Source: an uncultured beta proteobacterium (GTDB lineage: Bacteria; Pseudomonadota; Gammaproteobacteria; Burkholderiales; Burkholderiaceae_C). From it: a stretch of 8,336 bases of DNA. The DNA is taken from positions 1 through 8,336 of the forward strand of contig CAJASG010000331.1 of the NCBI GenBank assembly GCA_903944555.1. Direction: 5' to 3'. Under the pieces are notes generated by a model. It saw only the letters and a program-made list of their open reading frames with translations, ran no database searches and was not told where the DNA came from. The position numbers and the translations under genes are program-made. Shown in pieces: positions 1 through 7,961 of this stretch (positions are counted from its first letter, which is position 1; every line of letters begins with the position of its first letter).

Positions 1-460
1 GCCACTCGAAGCCGCCTTCGGTCCTGATATCTTGAGTGAAGATGGCGCATTGAACCGAGAGAAAATGCGCCATTTGATCTATGACGACGTTACTGCCAAG
101 GCTCGACTGGAAGGCATTGTGCATCCGCTGGTAGGAAAAGAAATTGCCCGTCAGGCCCAGCAAGCAGAATGCTCCGGCACGCCCTGCATCGTGTTTGACA
201 TTCCACTTTTGGTAGAGTCAAAACACTGGCGCAAATCACTCGATCGAATCTTGGTCGTAGACTGTTTGGAATCTACCCAAATTGCACGCGTCACTGTTCG
301 CAATGGATTGAATGCGACCAACGTGAAAAAGATATTAGCTGCACAGGCGACCCGAGAAGACCGACTTAGTGCTGCTGATTTGGTACTGTTTAATGACGGC
401 ATAACTTTGGACACACTCGCGAAGCATGTTCAGGAAATTGGCGCCCAGTTCGGGCTATGA
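1..460 (+). CDS. coaE: Dephospho-CoA kinase CoaE (5' end outside window)
   Basis: CoaE phosphorylates the 3'-hydroxyl of the ribose of dephospho-CoA with ATP, the last step of coenzyme A synthesis in the cytoplasm. The frame is open from the first complete codon at base 2, giving 152 visible residues and a TGA stop. The family is usually about 200 residues, so roughly the first 50, including the P-loop, lie upstream of the window. Visible family signatures are GALNREKMR, HPLVGKEI, DIPLLVES (the conserved PLL-E stretch), ILVVDC and the highly diagnostic ILAAQATREDRLSAADLVL near the C-terminus, which closely matches E. coli CoaE as I remember it. The ATG at base 32 is internal and not the real start. 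It is followed directly by zapD, probably in one transcript. The identification is confident; only the N-terminus is missing. Confidence 0.95.
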   Translation, partial: PLEAAFGPDILSEDGALNREKMRHLIYDDVTAKARLEGIVHPLVGKEIARQAQQAECSGTPCIVFDIPLLVESKHWRKSLDRILVVDCLESTQIARVTVRNGLNATNVKKILAAQATREDRLSAADLVLFNDGITLDTLAKHVQEIGAQFGL

Positions 461-482
461 TTCGCCCACCGGAAAATACAGC

Positions 483-1238
483 GTGATCCTCTACGAATAC
501 CCCTTTAACGAGCGCATTCGCACTTACTTGCGTTTGGAGCATCTATTTCTTAGCTTGTCGGAGCTCATGGCCCGCACTGAGCCTATAGACCATCATTTCG
601 CACTAACCACCATCTTTGAAGTTATGGACGTTGGTGCCCGGGCCGACTTGAAGTCGGACGTATTAAAGGATCTGGAGAAGCAAAAGCAAATCCTGAATAG
701 TTATCGGGGTAATCCGGCAATTGCTGAGGAAATGTTGGATCAGGTCGTTGGTCAACTGGAACGTTGCTATGCCACTTTGAGCGGTCTGGTTGGTAAGGCG
801 GGGCAATCTCTTACGGAAAATGACTGGCTGATGAGCATCCGCAGCCGGGTCGGAATTCCTGGCGGCACATGTGAGTTTGATTTGCCTGCGTATTTTGCAT
901 GGCAGCACCGCAGTGTGGTTTCACGGCAGAGTGATTTACAGCATTGGGCCTCCACACTGGCCCCTCTTGCAGAATCGATTCATCTCTTGCTCAAGTTGTT
1001 GCGTGACTCTGGCGCACCTCAAAAGGTAATGGCGGTGGGCGGGCAATTTCAACAAAATTTACCGCAAGGGCGTACTTTCCAATTGCTGCGCCTTGCCCTC
1101 AATCCTGAGTTCAACCTGATACCAGAGATCAGTGGAAATCGCTTGATGGTCTCTATTCGCATGATGCGCCATGAAAATGACGACCGTCTGCATGCAAGTA
1201 ATGAAGACGGGGCATTTGAGCTAACGCTGTGCTCTTAA
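483..1238 (+). CDS. zapD: Cell division protein ZapD (FtsZ-binding)
   Basis: ZapD (formerly YacF) binds the C-terminal tail of FtsZ and bundles protofilaments at the division ring. I chose the GTG at 483. It gives 251 residues beginning (V/M)[16 protein letters not shown], which fits the ~250-residue family and aligns at residue 1 with the E. coli N-terminus as I recall it. A GGAAA stretch lies about seven bases upstream, and the start falls 22 bases after the coaE stop. An in-frame ATG at 426 would give 270 residues, but it overlaps coaE by 35 bases, adds a tail the family lacks, and has no clear ribosome site. Hallmarks are [18 protein letters not shown] at residues 5-22, a helical, charged middle (about 52-110), and [11 protein letters not shown] at 125-135, the conserved IPGG-FDLP motif. 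The C-terminus overlaps yacG by 10 bases. The product is certain; the start is likely but not proven. Confidence 0.93.
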   Translation: MILYEYPFNERIRTYLRLEHLFLSLSELMARTEPIDHHFALTTIFEVMDVGARADLKSDVLKDLEKQKQILNSYRGNPAIAEEMLDQVVGQLERCYATLSGLVGKAGQSLTENDWLMSIRSRVGIPGGTCEFDLPAYFAWQHRSVVSRQSDLQHWASTLAPLAESIHLLLKLLRDSGAPQKVMAVGGQFQQNLPQGRTFQLLRLALNPEFNLIPEISGNRLMVSIRMMRHENDDRLHASNEDGAFELTLCS

Positions 1239-1426
1239 GTCCAAAAATCGTACGATGCCCGACCTGTGGAGGCGACAGCGTCTACGCACAGACGAACCCC
1301 GCACGGCCCTTTTGCAGTGTTCGCTGTAAAAATGTAGATTTGGGGGCATGGGCAAGCGAAGAATTTCGGGTTCCTACGCAAGCACCACCGGAAGATGTCG
1401 TGTTTGGCGACTCCAAACTGCAATAG
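1229..1426 (+). CDS. yacG: DNA gyrase inhibitor YacG (small zinc protein)
   Basis: YacG is a small zinc-binding protein. In E. coli it binds the GyrB C-terminal domain and blocks DNA binding by gyrase. The reading frame starts with GTG inside the end of zapD (10-base overlap, so translation is probably coupled) and encodes 65 residues. The four zinc-ligand cysteines are C10 and C13 in CPTCGG and C29 and C33 in FCSVRC. They are followed by the family signature [13 protein letters not shown] at about residues 37-49. The C-terminal tail ([15 protein letters not shown]) is acidic and probably flexible, as in relatives. Length and all ligands are normal. No ATG lies in a suitable place, so GTG is the only sensible start; its ribosome site is weak. 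Two TAG stops follow in tandem (1424-1429). It is the last gene of the coaE-zapD-yacG run and faces the Nudix gene. Confidence 0.93.
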   Translation: MLLSPKIVRCPTCGGDSVYAQTNPARPFCSVRCKNVDLGAWASEEFRVPTQAPPEDVVFGDSKLQ

Positions 1427-1479
1427 TAGTGCAATACGCAATGCCGGGTGAATTTGCGAGCGAAAAAGCCTGAAAGCCC

Positions 1480-1971
1480 CTAATTACCTGCGCGAGCAGC
1501 TATTAAATGTGTAGCGCCCGAATACTGGCCTTCCTTGGCAAACCACTGCAATACGGGTACGGTACCAGGTAGAACCGGCTGCACTTGCACTGGCAGGCGT
1601 TCCCAGGAAAATGATTGTGCTTCGCGCATCTCCAAGATCCCAACCCAGTCAAACACTTTGCAAAAATGCAGACGGACCAATGCGTGAGGATAGTCAACCA
1701 TTTCGACCTTCCACGGTTGAGCATTACCGATCTCAATGCCAAGCTCTTCATACAACTCACGTTTGAGTGCTTGCGCTACCGACTCTCCCACTTCGAGCTT
1801 GCCTCCAGGAAACTCCCAGTAGCCCGCATAGGCCTTCCCTTGCGGGCGCGAGGTGAGGAGGAACGCGCCGTCCGGCCGCACCAGAACCCCTACTGCGACT
1901 TCAACCACACTGCGATTGGGGCCACCCTCACGCGCTGCGAAGGGATCGGCAATTAACGGCTCATCGTGCAT
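1480..1971 (-). CDS. mutT: MutT-type Nudix hydrolase (8-oxo-dGTP diphosphatase family)
   Basis: This protein probably removes oxidised purine nucleotides such as 8-oxo-dGTP from the nucleotide pool by hydrolysing them to the monophosphate. With the ATG at 1971 it has 163 residues. The Nudix box is complete: G57, E63, then R71-E72-L73 and E75-E76, ending G78-I79, which fits GX5EX7REUXEEXGU. It is preceded by LLTSRP and GYWEFPGGKL (about 38-59), typical of MutT. The later stretches VEMVDYPHALVRLHF and VQPVLPGTVPVLQWF match Comamonadaceae homologues from memory. The open frame runs 49 codons further upstream inside the ATPase gene, but that part has no family similarity. The chosen ATG follows the ATPase TAG by only 2 bases, so translation is probably coupled. 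There is no ThiE-like C-terminal domain as in some relatives. It is the last gene of the secA-argJ-ATPase-mutT unit. The family is certain; the substrate is inferred. Confidence 0.88.
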   Translation of the reverse strand: MHDEPLIADPFAAREGGPNRSVVEVAVGVLVRPDGAFLLTSRPQGKAYAGYWEFPGGKLEVGESVAQALKRELYEELGIEIGNAQPWKVEMVDYPHALVRLHFCKVFDWVGILEMREAQSFSWERLPVQVQPVLPGTVPVLQWFAKEGQYSGATHLIAARAGN

Positions 1972-1973
1972 AA

Positions 1974-2885
1974 CTAAATGCTGTGCCGGCCGCAATAGTC
2001 CCGTGCGAACTGCCAAGCGACACGCCCACTGCGAGATCCTCGCTCCAAAGCCCAAATCAATGCCTCGGGTCTGGCTTTTGCAATATCCGCAGCAGTTACC
2101 CCCAGTGCAGACAGCCATTGACCCACAATTTGCAGGTACTCATCTTGATTGAACGGGTAAAAGCTAACCCACAGGCCAAAACGCTCTGACAGCGAGATTT
2201 TCTCTTCTACGCCCTCACCTGGGTGAACCTCGCCATCCTCGGTATGCGAATAAGTCAAATTTTCTGACATGTATTCGGGAAGCAGGTGACGACGGTTGCT
2301 GGTCGCATAGATCAACACATTCGGAGTCGCCGCGGCCACAGACCCATCCAAAACTGACTTCAGTGCTTTGTAGCCAGGTTCGCCGTCATCAAAACTCAAA
2401 TCGTCGCAAAAAATAATAAACTTTTCTTGGCACGCAGCCACCAGATCCACAATATCTGGCAGGTCCACCAAATCCGCCTTGTCCACCTCGATCAGCCGCA
2501 ACCCTTGTGCCGAAAACGCATGCAAGCAGCCGCGAATCAGCGAAGACTTGCCGGTTCCCCGCGCGCCCGTTAGCAGCACGTTATTGGCGGGTAACCCCTG
2601 CACAAACTGCGCGGTGTTGCGCTGAATTTTTTCCTTTTGAATATCAATCTCTTTGAGATCAGAGAGATTCATGGCTCCAATATGCCGCACCGGGGCCAAA
2701 ACGCCCTGCCCGGAACTGAGTTTACGGTAGCGAAACGCAATAGAGGCATTCCAATCCGGCTGCTCCATGGGATGAAGCAAGGACGCCTCAACGCGGTCCA
2801 TAAAGACCCCGACACGGGTCAGAAACTTTTCCAGCTGCCCACTAGTCATCGGATGCACGTTTTCGTCAGGAGCGGTAGTCGGCAT
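1974..2885 (-). CDS. DUF815-family AAA+ ATPase, function unknown
   Basis: A predicted cytoplasmic P-loop ATPase of 303 residues, full length for the DUF815 family, whose cellular role is not established. Walker A is GARGTGKSS (107-115). Walker B is [10 protein letters not shown] (157-166), with two aspartates (161-162) rather than the usual DE. A sensor-1-like ATSN is at 194-197, an ERF sequence with a possible arginine finger at 235, and SRSGR at 284-288 resembles sensor 2. The N-terminal ~75 residues, including a [12 protein letters not shown] stretch, lie outside the AAA core and may bind a partner. The ATG at 2885 overlaps the end of argJ by 20 bases and lacks a good ribosome site. A second in-frame ATG at 2849 would give 291 residues and starts 16 bases after the argJ stop, so the start is uncertain. 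It is followed by mutT with a 2-base gap. Co-transcription with secA and argJ is likely, but the job cannot be read from the neighbours. Confidence 0.88.
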   Translation of the reverse strand: MPTTAPDENVHPMTSGQLEKFLTRVGVFMDRVEASLLHPMEQPDWNASIAFRYRKLSSGQGVLAPVRHIGAMNLSDLKEIDIQKEKIQRNTAQFVQGLPANNVLLTGARGTGKSSLIRGCLHAFSAQGLRLIEVDKADLVDLPDIVDLVAACQEKFIIFCDDLSFDDGEPGYKALKSVLDGSVAAATPNVLIYATSNRRHLLPEYMSENLTYSHTEDGEVHPGEGVEEKISLSERFGLWVSFYPFNQDEYLQIVGQWLSALGVTAADIAKARPEALIWALERGSRSGRVAWQFARDYCGRHSI

Positions 2886-4095
2886 TGATGGTCACATATT
2901 CATGGCTGAAATCACAGGTCCAAACGGTTTCAGAGGCAGTTCCACGCCCTAACTCCACACGCACCGTAATTTCGCTCTGTCTCATTACGCGCTGTCCATC
3001 TTCCTCGCGGTAGTTCGGGTTACGCCCACCTTGGGTAGCCACATGCACATCGTCAAGAAATAACTCGATGCACCCCTGATCCAAATCGTCTACGCCTGCA
3101 TAACCCACCGCAGCGAGAATGCGGCCCAAGTTGGGATCACTGGCATAAAAGGCGGTCTTCACCAAAGGGGAGTGGGCAATAGCGTATGCCACCTTGCGGC
3201 ACTCTTGCGCATTGCGCCCGCCTTCAATTTGAACGGTGATGAACTTGGTAGCCCCCTCACCATCGCGAACGATGGCTTGCGCCAAGTTGCGAGCAACTCC
3301 CAGCATGGCGTTTTTAAGCGCCTTACCATCGATGCTGTCCAGCGAGTCAATGACCGCATGGCCGACTTTATTGGTGGCAATTACCACAAGTGAATCATTC
3401 GTCGAGGTATCTCCATCCACCGTCACGCGGTTGAAGGACCCCTCAGCCAATTCAAGTGCCAGCTGGTGCATCAGAGATTGACTGACACAGGCATCAGTGG
3501 CAATAAAACCCAACATCGTCGCCATATTCGGGCGAATCATGCCAGCGCCCTTGCTGATGCCGGTGATGCTGACGACCTGTCCGCCAATCGTCACTTGTGT
3601 TCCAAACGCCTTGGGCACAGTATCAGTGGTCATGATGCCTTCAGCGGCGCGCAACCAGTTGTCAGGTTTGGCGTCAGTGATTGCAGCCTGCAGACCAGCC
3701 TCTATGCGGTCATGGGGCAGTGGCTCCATGATCACACCCGTCGAAAATGGCAGTATCTGTCGCGCATCAATACCCAATTGTTGCGCCAGCGCACGGCAAG
3801 TGCTGCGCGCTCGGGCCAAACCGTCGGCACCAGTGCCGGCATTGGCATTGCCGGTGTTGATCAGCATGGCCCGCACACCCAGCCCAGTGGCCAAATGCTC
3901 GCGACACACTTGTACGGGGGCGGCACAAAATCGATTTGTCGTGAAAACACCAGCAACACTAGCGCCCTCGTCTATTAGCACCACAGAGAGATCTTTACGA
4001 CCTACCTTGCGCACTCCAGCTTCAGTTACACCAATACGAACACCTGCAATTGGAAAAAGCGTCGCGAAATCAGGGAGCGGTAGATTGACGGGCAT
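2866..4095 (-). CDS. argJ: Bifunctional ornithine acetyltransferase / N-acetylglutamate synthase ArgJ
   Basis: ArgJ transfers the acetyl group from N-acetylornithine to glutamate, giving ornithine and N-acetylglutamate (the cyclic route of arginine synthesis). The bifunctional form can also use acetyl-CoA. It has 409 residues, full length. The precursor cuts itself before the threonine of the conserved ATML motif, here A192/T193 within [10 protein letters not shown]193 then becomes the nucleophile of the beta chain. Other signatures are [11 protein letters not shown] (51-61), NTGNANAGTG (80-89), KGAGMIRPN (182-190), DTSTNDS, GEGATKF and a C-terminus ending NADYRS, near the usual family end. 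The ATG at 4095 follows the secA stop by only 8 bases, and the TGA lies inside the start of the ATPase gene. Whether this enzyme is mono- or bifunctional cannot be told from sequence. No ARG-box-type operator is visible in the small gap, so expression probably follows secA. Confidence 0.96.
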   Translation of the reverse strand: MPVNLPLPDFATLFPIAGVRIGVTEAGVRKVGRKDLSVVLIDEGASVAGVFTTNRFCAAPVQVCREHLATGLGVRAMLINTGNANAGTGADGLARARSTCRALAQQLGIDARQILPFSTGVIMEPLPHDRIEAGLQAAITDAKPDNWLRAAEGIMTTDTVPKAFGTQVTIGGQVVSITGISKGAGMIRPNMATMLGFIATDACVSQSLMHQLALELAEGSFNRVTVDGDTSTNDSLVVIATNKVGHAVIDSLDSIDGKALKNAMLGVARNLAQAIVRDGEGATKFITVQIEGGRNAQECRKVAYAIAHSPLVKTAFYASDPNLGRILAAVGYAGVDDLDQGCIELFLDDVHVATQGGRNPNYREEDGQRVMRQSEITVRVELGRGTASETVWTCDFSHEYVTINADYRS

Positions 4096-4103
4096 CTTTT
4101 ATC

Positions 4104-6857
4104 TCAAGCCAATTTGCCATGGCAATGTTTGTATTTTTTCCCACTACCGCATGGGCATGGGTCGTTACGGCCAGCCCGGGGGACGTCTGATGCGGCCAAG
4201 CGCACGGTCTCTGGGTCGACCGTTGTTTCGACTTCTCCAGTTTCTGTTGGGGCGCTGTAGGTAACATTCGCAATGCTTTCGCCACGGGTCTCCATGGCAT
4301 TCGCAGCCTCTTCCAGTTGCTCCTCAGACTGAATTTTCACAGTCATCAACACTTTGGTGACCTCATTTTTGACGGAGTCCAGCAACTGCCCAAACAATTC
4401 AAACGCTTCGCGCTTGTATTCTTGTTTTGGCTGCTTTTGCGCATAACCGCGCAGGTGAATGCCCTGTCGCAAATAATCCAAAGCACTCAAATGATCACGC
4501 CAATGACTGTCAATGGTCTGCAGCAGCACCATACGCTCAAACTGAGTGAATTGTTCCGCCCCCACTTGGGCGACCTTGGCCAGGAAAAATGCATTGGCCG
4601 CCGTTGTCACCGTCTCTAACAGGTCGTCATCGGTAATGGCGCCGGCATCTGCGACCTGCTTCGTCAAGTCCAGCTCCAACAGCCACTCATCGGTCAAAAC
4701 TTTTTGAAGGGTGCGAATGTCCCATTGTTCCTCGACAGACTCGACTGGAATGTATTGGCGCACCAAGTCGTCGAAACAACCTTCTCGCAGAGAAGTAATC
4801 TGAGCACTTAAATCCTGAGCATCCAAAATGGCATTGCGCTGCTGGTAAATTACCTTACGCTGATCGTTGGACACATCGTCATACTCCAACAGTTGTTTGC
4901 GCATATCAAAGTTGCGCGCTTCAACCTTGCGTTGTGCACTCTCGATGCTCCGGGTCACGATACCCGCTTCGATAGCCTCACCATCGGGCATCTTCAGTCG
5001 GTCCATGATGGCCTTAACCCGATCTCCCGCAAAAATTCGCATCAAAGCGTCGTCCAGGCTCAAATAGAAGCGCGAAGACCCTGGGTCACCCTGTCGCCCG
5101 GACCGGCCTCGCAGTTGGTTGTCAATACGACGGGATTCGTGGCGCTCTGTTGCAATGATTCGCAGACCGCCAAGTGCTTTAACCTGCTCATGGTCAAGCG
5201 CCCACTGCTTTCGCACGTCTGCAATGGCAACCTGTTTACTGGAATCGTCCAGTGCATCGTCCGCCTCAATGGCGTTGATAACACCTTCAATGCTGCCACC
5301 CAGCACAATGTCAGTGCCACGGCCAGCCATGTTGGTGGCTATCGTGATCATCTTGGCACGCCCGGCTTGGGCAACAATATCCGCCTCGCGCGCATGCTGT
5401 TTTGCGTTCAAGACCTGATGCGGCAGTTGCTCTTTTTCAAGCAACTGCGCAATGATTTCCGAATTTTCAATCGATGTCGTACCTACAAGAACAGGCTGCC
5501 CACGCTCGTAACACTCACGAATATCCTTGATTGCCGCCTCGTATTTCTCGCGCGTTGTCTTGTAGACACGGTCCAATTGGTCTTCGCGTCGACTAACTTG
5601 ATTTGGTGGAATAACCACCGTTTCCAGTCCATAGATTTCCTGAAACTCATAGGCCTCGGTATCGGCAGTGCCCGTCATACCCGCCAATCGCCCGTACAAA
5701 CGGAAGTAATTCTGAAACGTGATGGATGCCAAGGTCTGGTTTTCAGCTTGAATGACCACGCCTTCTTTGGCCTCCACCGCCTGGTGCAGGCCATCACTCC
5801 AACGACGTCCGGTCATCAAACGGCCGGTAAATTCGTCAACGATGACGATTTCCCCCTGCTGAACCACATAGTGCTGGTCCCGGTGGTAGAGATGGTTGGC
5901 CCGCAACGCCGCATACAAGTGGTGCATGAGCGTAATGTTGGCAGGATCGTAGAGGGACGCGCCCACCGGAATCAAGCCCAAGTCTGCAAAAATCTGTTCT
6001 GCCGTCTCATGACCTTGCTCTGTCAAAAAGACCTGGTGACTTTTCTCATCAACCGTAAAGTCGCCAGGCTTTGTGACTCCCTCACCCGTACGTGGGTCAG
6101 CCTCCCCTTCTTGGCGCTGTAATTTGGGCGCTGCCTTGTTGATGGCCATGTACATTTCGGTGTGGTCTTCAGCCTGACCACTGATGATGAGCGGCGTACG
6201 CGCTTCATCGATCAATATGGAGTCAACCTCATCCACGATCGCGTAGTTAAGACCGCGCTGCACCCGGTCTGCTACTTCATAGACCATGTTGTCACGCAAA
6301 TAGTCAAACCCATACTCGTTGTTGGTACCGTAGGTAATATCAGCGCGGTACGCCGCCTGCTTTTCTTCTCTTGGCATTTGCGGCAAGTTGATGCCCACCG
6401 ACAGACCCAGGAAGTTATACAGACGCCCCATCCACTGGGCATCCCTATTAGCCAGGTAGTCATTGACCGTAACCACATGGACGCCCTTGTCCGTCAAGGC
6501 ATTCAGGTACACAGGCAACGTGGCCGTCAATGTCTTACCCTCGCCTGTTCGCATTTCGGAAATTTTCCCGTTATGCAATGACATGCCACCCAATAACTGC
6601 ACATCAAAGTGCCGCATCTTCATCACCCGCTTCGACCCCTCTCGCACCACAGCAAAGGCTTCAGGCAGGATGGCGTCGAGGGACTCACCCTTGGCAACGC
6701 GATCTTTAAATTCCTGCGTTTTCGCGCGCAAACCATCATCCGACAGTTGCTCAAACTGTGGCTCCATGGCATTGATGCGTGCCACAACCGTGCGGTACTG
6801 TTTAAGCAGACGGTCGTTACGACTGCCGAAGATTTTTGTCAGGATATTGGTGGCCAT
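4104..6857 (-). CDS. secA: Preprotein translocase ATPase SecA
   Basis: SecA is the motor of the Sec pathway. It binds preproteins, often from SecB, and drives them through SecYEG using ATP, working at the inner face of the cytoplasmic membrane. The start [10 protein letters not shown] at 6857 gives 917 residues, the usual proteobacterial size. The frame stays open 33 codons further upstream to an ATG at 6956, but that extension has no family similarity. Walker A is RTGEGKT with K108 and Walker B is DEVD at 209-212, the same numbering as in E. coli. Also visible are the [16 protein letters not shown] block (178-192), [11 protein letters not shown], the motif [13 protein letters not shown] in the second nucleotide-binding fold, and [13 protein letters not shown]. 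The C-terminal zinc site that binds SecB and lipid is complete (C901, C903, C912, H913 in [14 protein letters not shown]). It is followed by argJ 8 bases on. It lies where secA lies in other proteobacteria, next to the M23 gene. Confidence 0.98.
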   Translation of the reverse strand: MATNILTKIFGSRNDRLLKQYRTVVARINAMEPQFEQLSDDGLRAKTQEFKDRVAKGESLDAILPEAFAVVREGSKRVMKMRHFDVQLLGGMSLHNGKISEMRTGEGKTLTATLPVYLNALTDKGVHVVTVNDYLANRDAQWMGRLYNFLGLSVGINLPQMPREEKQAAYRADITYGTNNEYGFDYLRDNMVYEVADRVQRGLNYAIVDEVDSILIDEARTPLIISGQAEDHTEMYMAINKAAPKLQRQEGEADPRTGEGVTKPGDFTVDEKSHQVFLTEQGHETAEQIFADLGLIPVGASLYDPANITLMHHLYAALRANHLYHRDQHYVVQQGEIVIVDEFTGRLMTGRRWSDGLHQAVEAKEGVVIQAENQTLASITFQNYFRLYGRLAGMTGTADTEAYEFQEIYGLETVVIPPNQVSRREDQLDRVYKTTREKYEAAIKDIRECYERGQPVLVGTTSIENSEIIAQLLEKEQLPHQVLNAKQHAREADIVAQAGRAKMITIATNMAGRGTDIVLGGSIEGVINAIEADDALDDSSKQVAIADVRKQWALDHEQVKALGGLRIIATERHESRRIDNQLRGRSGRQGDPGSSRFYLSLDDALMRIFAGDRVKAIMDRLKMPDGEAIEAGIVTRSIESAQRKVEARNFDMRKQLLEYDDVSNDQRKVIYQQRNAILDAQDLSAQITSLREGCFDDLVRQYIPVESVEEQWDIRTLQKVLTDEWLLELDLTKQVADAGAITDDDLLETVTTAANAFFLAKVAQVGAEQFTQFERMVLLQTIDSHWRDHLSALDYLRQGIHLRGYAQKQPKQEYKREAFELFGQLLDSVKNEVTKVLMTVKIQSEEQLEEAANAMETRGESIANVTYSAPTETGEVETTVDPETVRLAASDVPRAGRNDPCPCGSGKKYKHCHGKLA

Positions 6858-6998
6858 GCATGCAAGACTGGCCTGCCACCCAATATAGGCAGCAGAGCAG
6901 CGCAGTCCTTTTTCTAATCTGAGTGAATTGGGGTCGTTCTGGTGAAAAGCAACCATGGGCTCGGCCTGCCTGACTCCGGATAAACCAAACGCTGTATT
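6858..6998 (-). promoter_or_regulatory. secA upstream gap; candidate promoter region
   Basis: These 141 bases separate the M23 stop from the secA start and are the longest non-coding stretch in the window. Read on the minus strand, two -10-like hexamers stand out. TAAAAT overlaps the M23 stop codon (6996-7001), and TATATT at 6882-6887 lies 24 bases before the secA ATG. Neither has a good -35 box at normal spacing. The octamer GGCAGGCC occurs twice (6963-6970 and 6870-6877), once at each end of the gap. I see no strong hairpin followed by a T-run, so no factor-independent terminator for the M23 gene. No SecM-like arrest peptide is encoded here. The presence of a promoter is inferred from gap size, not from a strong match. 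Confidence 0.3.
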
Positions 6999-7937
6999 TT
7001 ACCGTTGTGACAGAGCAGTTGATGCAGGAAGGTTGCGCCCGGCATTGAGGAATTTCTGAGGGTCCTGTGGCACACCCTGCACGAGCACCTCAAAATGCAA
7101 ATGTGGTCCAGTCGATCGTCCGGTGGTACCCACTTCCGCAATCTTCTGCCCCCTCTTAATCAGGTCGCCCTTTTTGACGAACACCTTGGAGGAATGTGCA
7201 TAGCGTGAAATAAGTCCATTGCCATGGTCAATTTCTATCATATTTCCGTATTGCGAGTGGTACTCCTGCGCAACGACGACTCCACCCGCAGCAGAAAATA
7301 TCGACGCACCCGTTTCGGCCGAGAAATCCAATCCGGTGTGCAATGCCGATTGACCAGTAATCGGATCAATACGCCAACCAAAAATAGAACCCAAACTCGC
7401 GTTTGGGACCGGTGCCTGCGTTGGCACCATCATTTTCTTGATGCGCTGCTCAAATAAACGGGACTCAATCACCGTCATCAAGTCCGTGCGCTGATTGGTC
7501 AGTTGATCCAGTTCAGCCAGCGTTGCCTGCAGCTCATCCAGCGACAACTCACGACCCGCGATCAACGCGCCGCCTTGTCCAGGCTTCATTTTCATATCTG
7601 CTGGATTGACACCTGCCAAGCTGGAAACACGCTCACCCAGCGACTCCAACTGCAGTACTTTGGCCTGCATTTCGCCCAACTTCCGAGCCATGACGTCAAT
7701 ATTTTCACGCATGAAACGATCCCGCTGCGCAAACTCATCCTTGACCACCAGTCGCACCAAGGTCCCGACAATCGGCCACCCCTCACGCGCGCCTTTTAGA
7801 AATACCCAGTGATACAAAACAGCCGACAGCAACATCAAACAAAAAGACAAACCAACAATGGCCAGCATCAATTTGGCACCACTCAAATGAATGGCTCGAC
7901 TTTTTGCCAACCAAGCATCCGTGATAATCAACTGCAT
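6999..7937 (-). CDS. Membrane-anchored M23 family peptidase (LytM/peptidoglycan endopeptidase type)
   Basis: Probable zinc endopeptidase, or an activator of wall hydrolases, acting on peptidoglycan in the periplasm. The start MQLIITDAWL at 7937 gives 312 residues. A GGGGG stretch lies about seven bases upstream, and the start matches remembered Comamonadaceae homologues; a longer frame to 8027 would run antisense through the neighbouring gene. Residues 1-20 are cytoplasmic and basic, followed by a single membrane segment at about 21-47. A helical, coiled-coil-like region follows at about 65-165. The C-terminal M23 domain has the metal-binding motifs intact: HTGLD (H200, D204) and HLHFE (H279, H281). 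The stretch GWRIDPITG upstream of the first motif is typical of the family. Because all ligands are present it could be catalytic rather than a degenerate EnvC/NlpD-type activator; the sequence does not settle the partner or substrate. It lies just upstream of secA and divergent from the DUF721 gene. Confidence 0.93.
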   Translation of the reverse strand: MQLIITDAWLAKSRAIHLSGAKLMLAIVGLSFCLMLLSAVLYHWVFLKGAREGWPIVGTLVRLVVKDEFAQRDRFMRENIDVMARKLGEMQAKVLQLESLGERVSSLAGVNPADMKMKPGQGGALIAGRELSLDELQATLAELDQLTNQRTDLMTVIESRLFEQRIKKMMVPTQAPVPNASLGSIFGWRIDPITGQSALHTGLDFSAETGASIFSAAGGVVVAQEYHSQYGNMIEIDHGNGLISRYAHSSKVFVKKGDLIKRGQKIAEVGTTGRSTGPHLHFEVLVQGVPQDPQKFLNAGRNLPASTALSQR

Positions 7938-7961
7938 CCTAAAACCCCCAATTCGTAGGTC

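Noticed and set aside
1972..2118. 49-codon N-terminal extension of the Nudix protein
   Set aside because: It is the DUF815 ATPase C-terminus read in another frame; the ATG at 1971 right after the ATPase stop is the natural start.
3497..4264. A 255-codon plus-strand frame antisense to argJ and the end of secA
   Set aside because: Low-complexity Ala/Pro/Ser/Arg-rich composition, no family similarity, and it crosses the argJ/secA junction; a shadow of the real genes.
4893..6122. A 409-codon open frame on the plus strand, antisense to secA
   Set aside because: It lies wholly within the secA coding strand's complement, its translation shows no recognisable domain and is rich in residues expected from reversed secA codons. 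A codon-bias shadow explains it.
6858..6956. N-terminal extension of SecA to ATG 6956
   Set aside because: The 33 added residues have no similarity to SecA, while [10 protein letters not shown] at 6857 matches the family start and puts Walker A and B at the standard positions K108 and D209.
6914..7141. A 75-codon minus-strand frame reaching into the secA leader, considered as a SecM-like leader peptide
   Set aside because: Most of it overlaps the M23 3' end in another frame. It has no SecM arrest motif (FxxxxWIxxxxGIRAGP) and no clear signal sequence or ribosome site.
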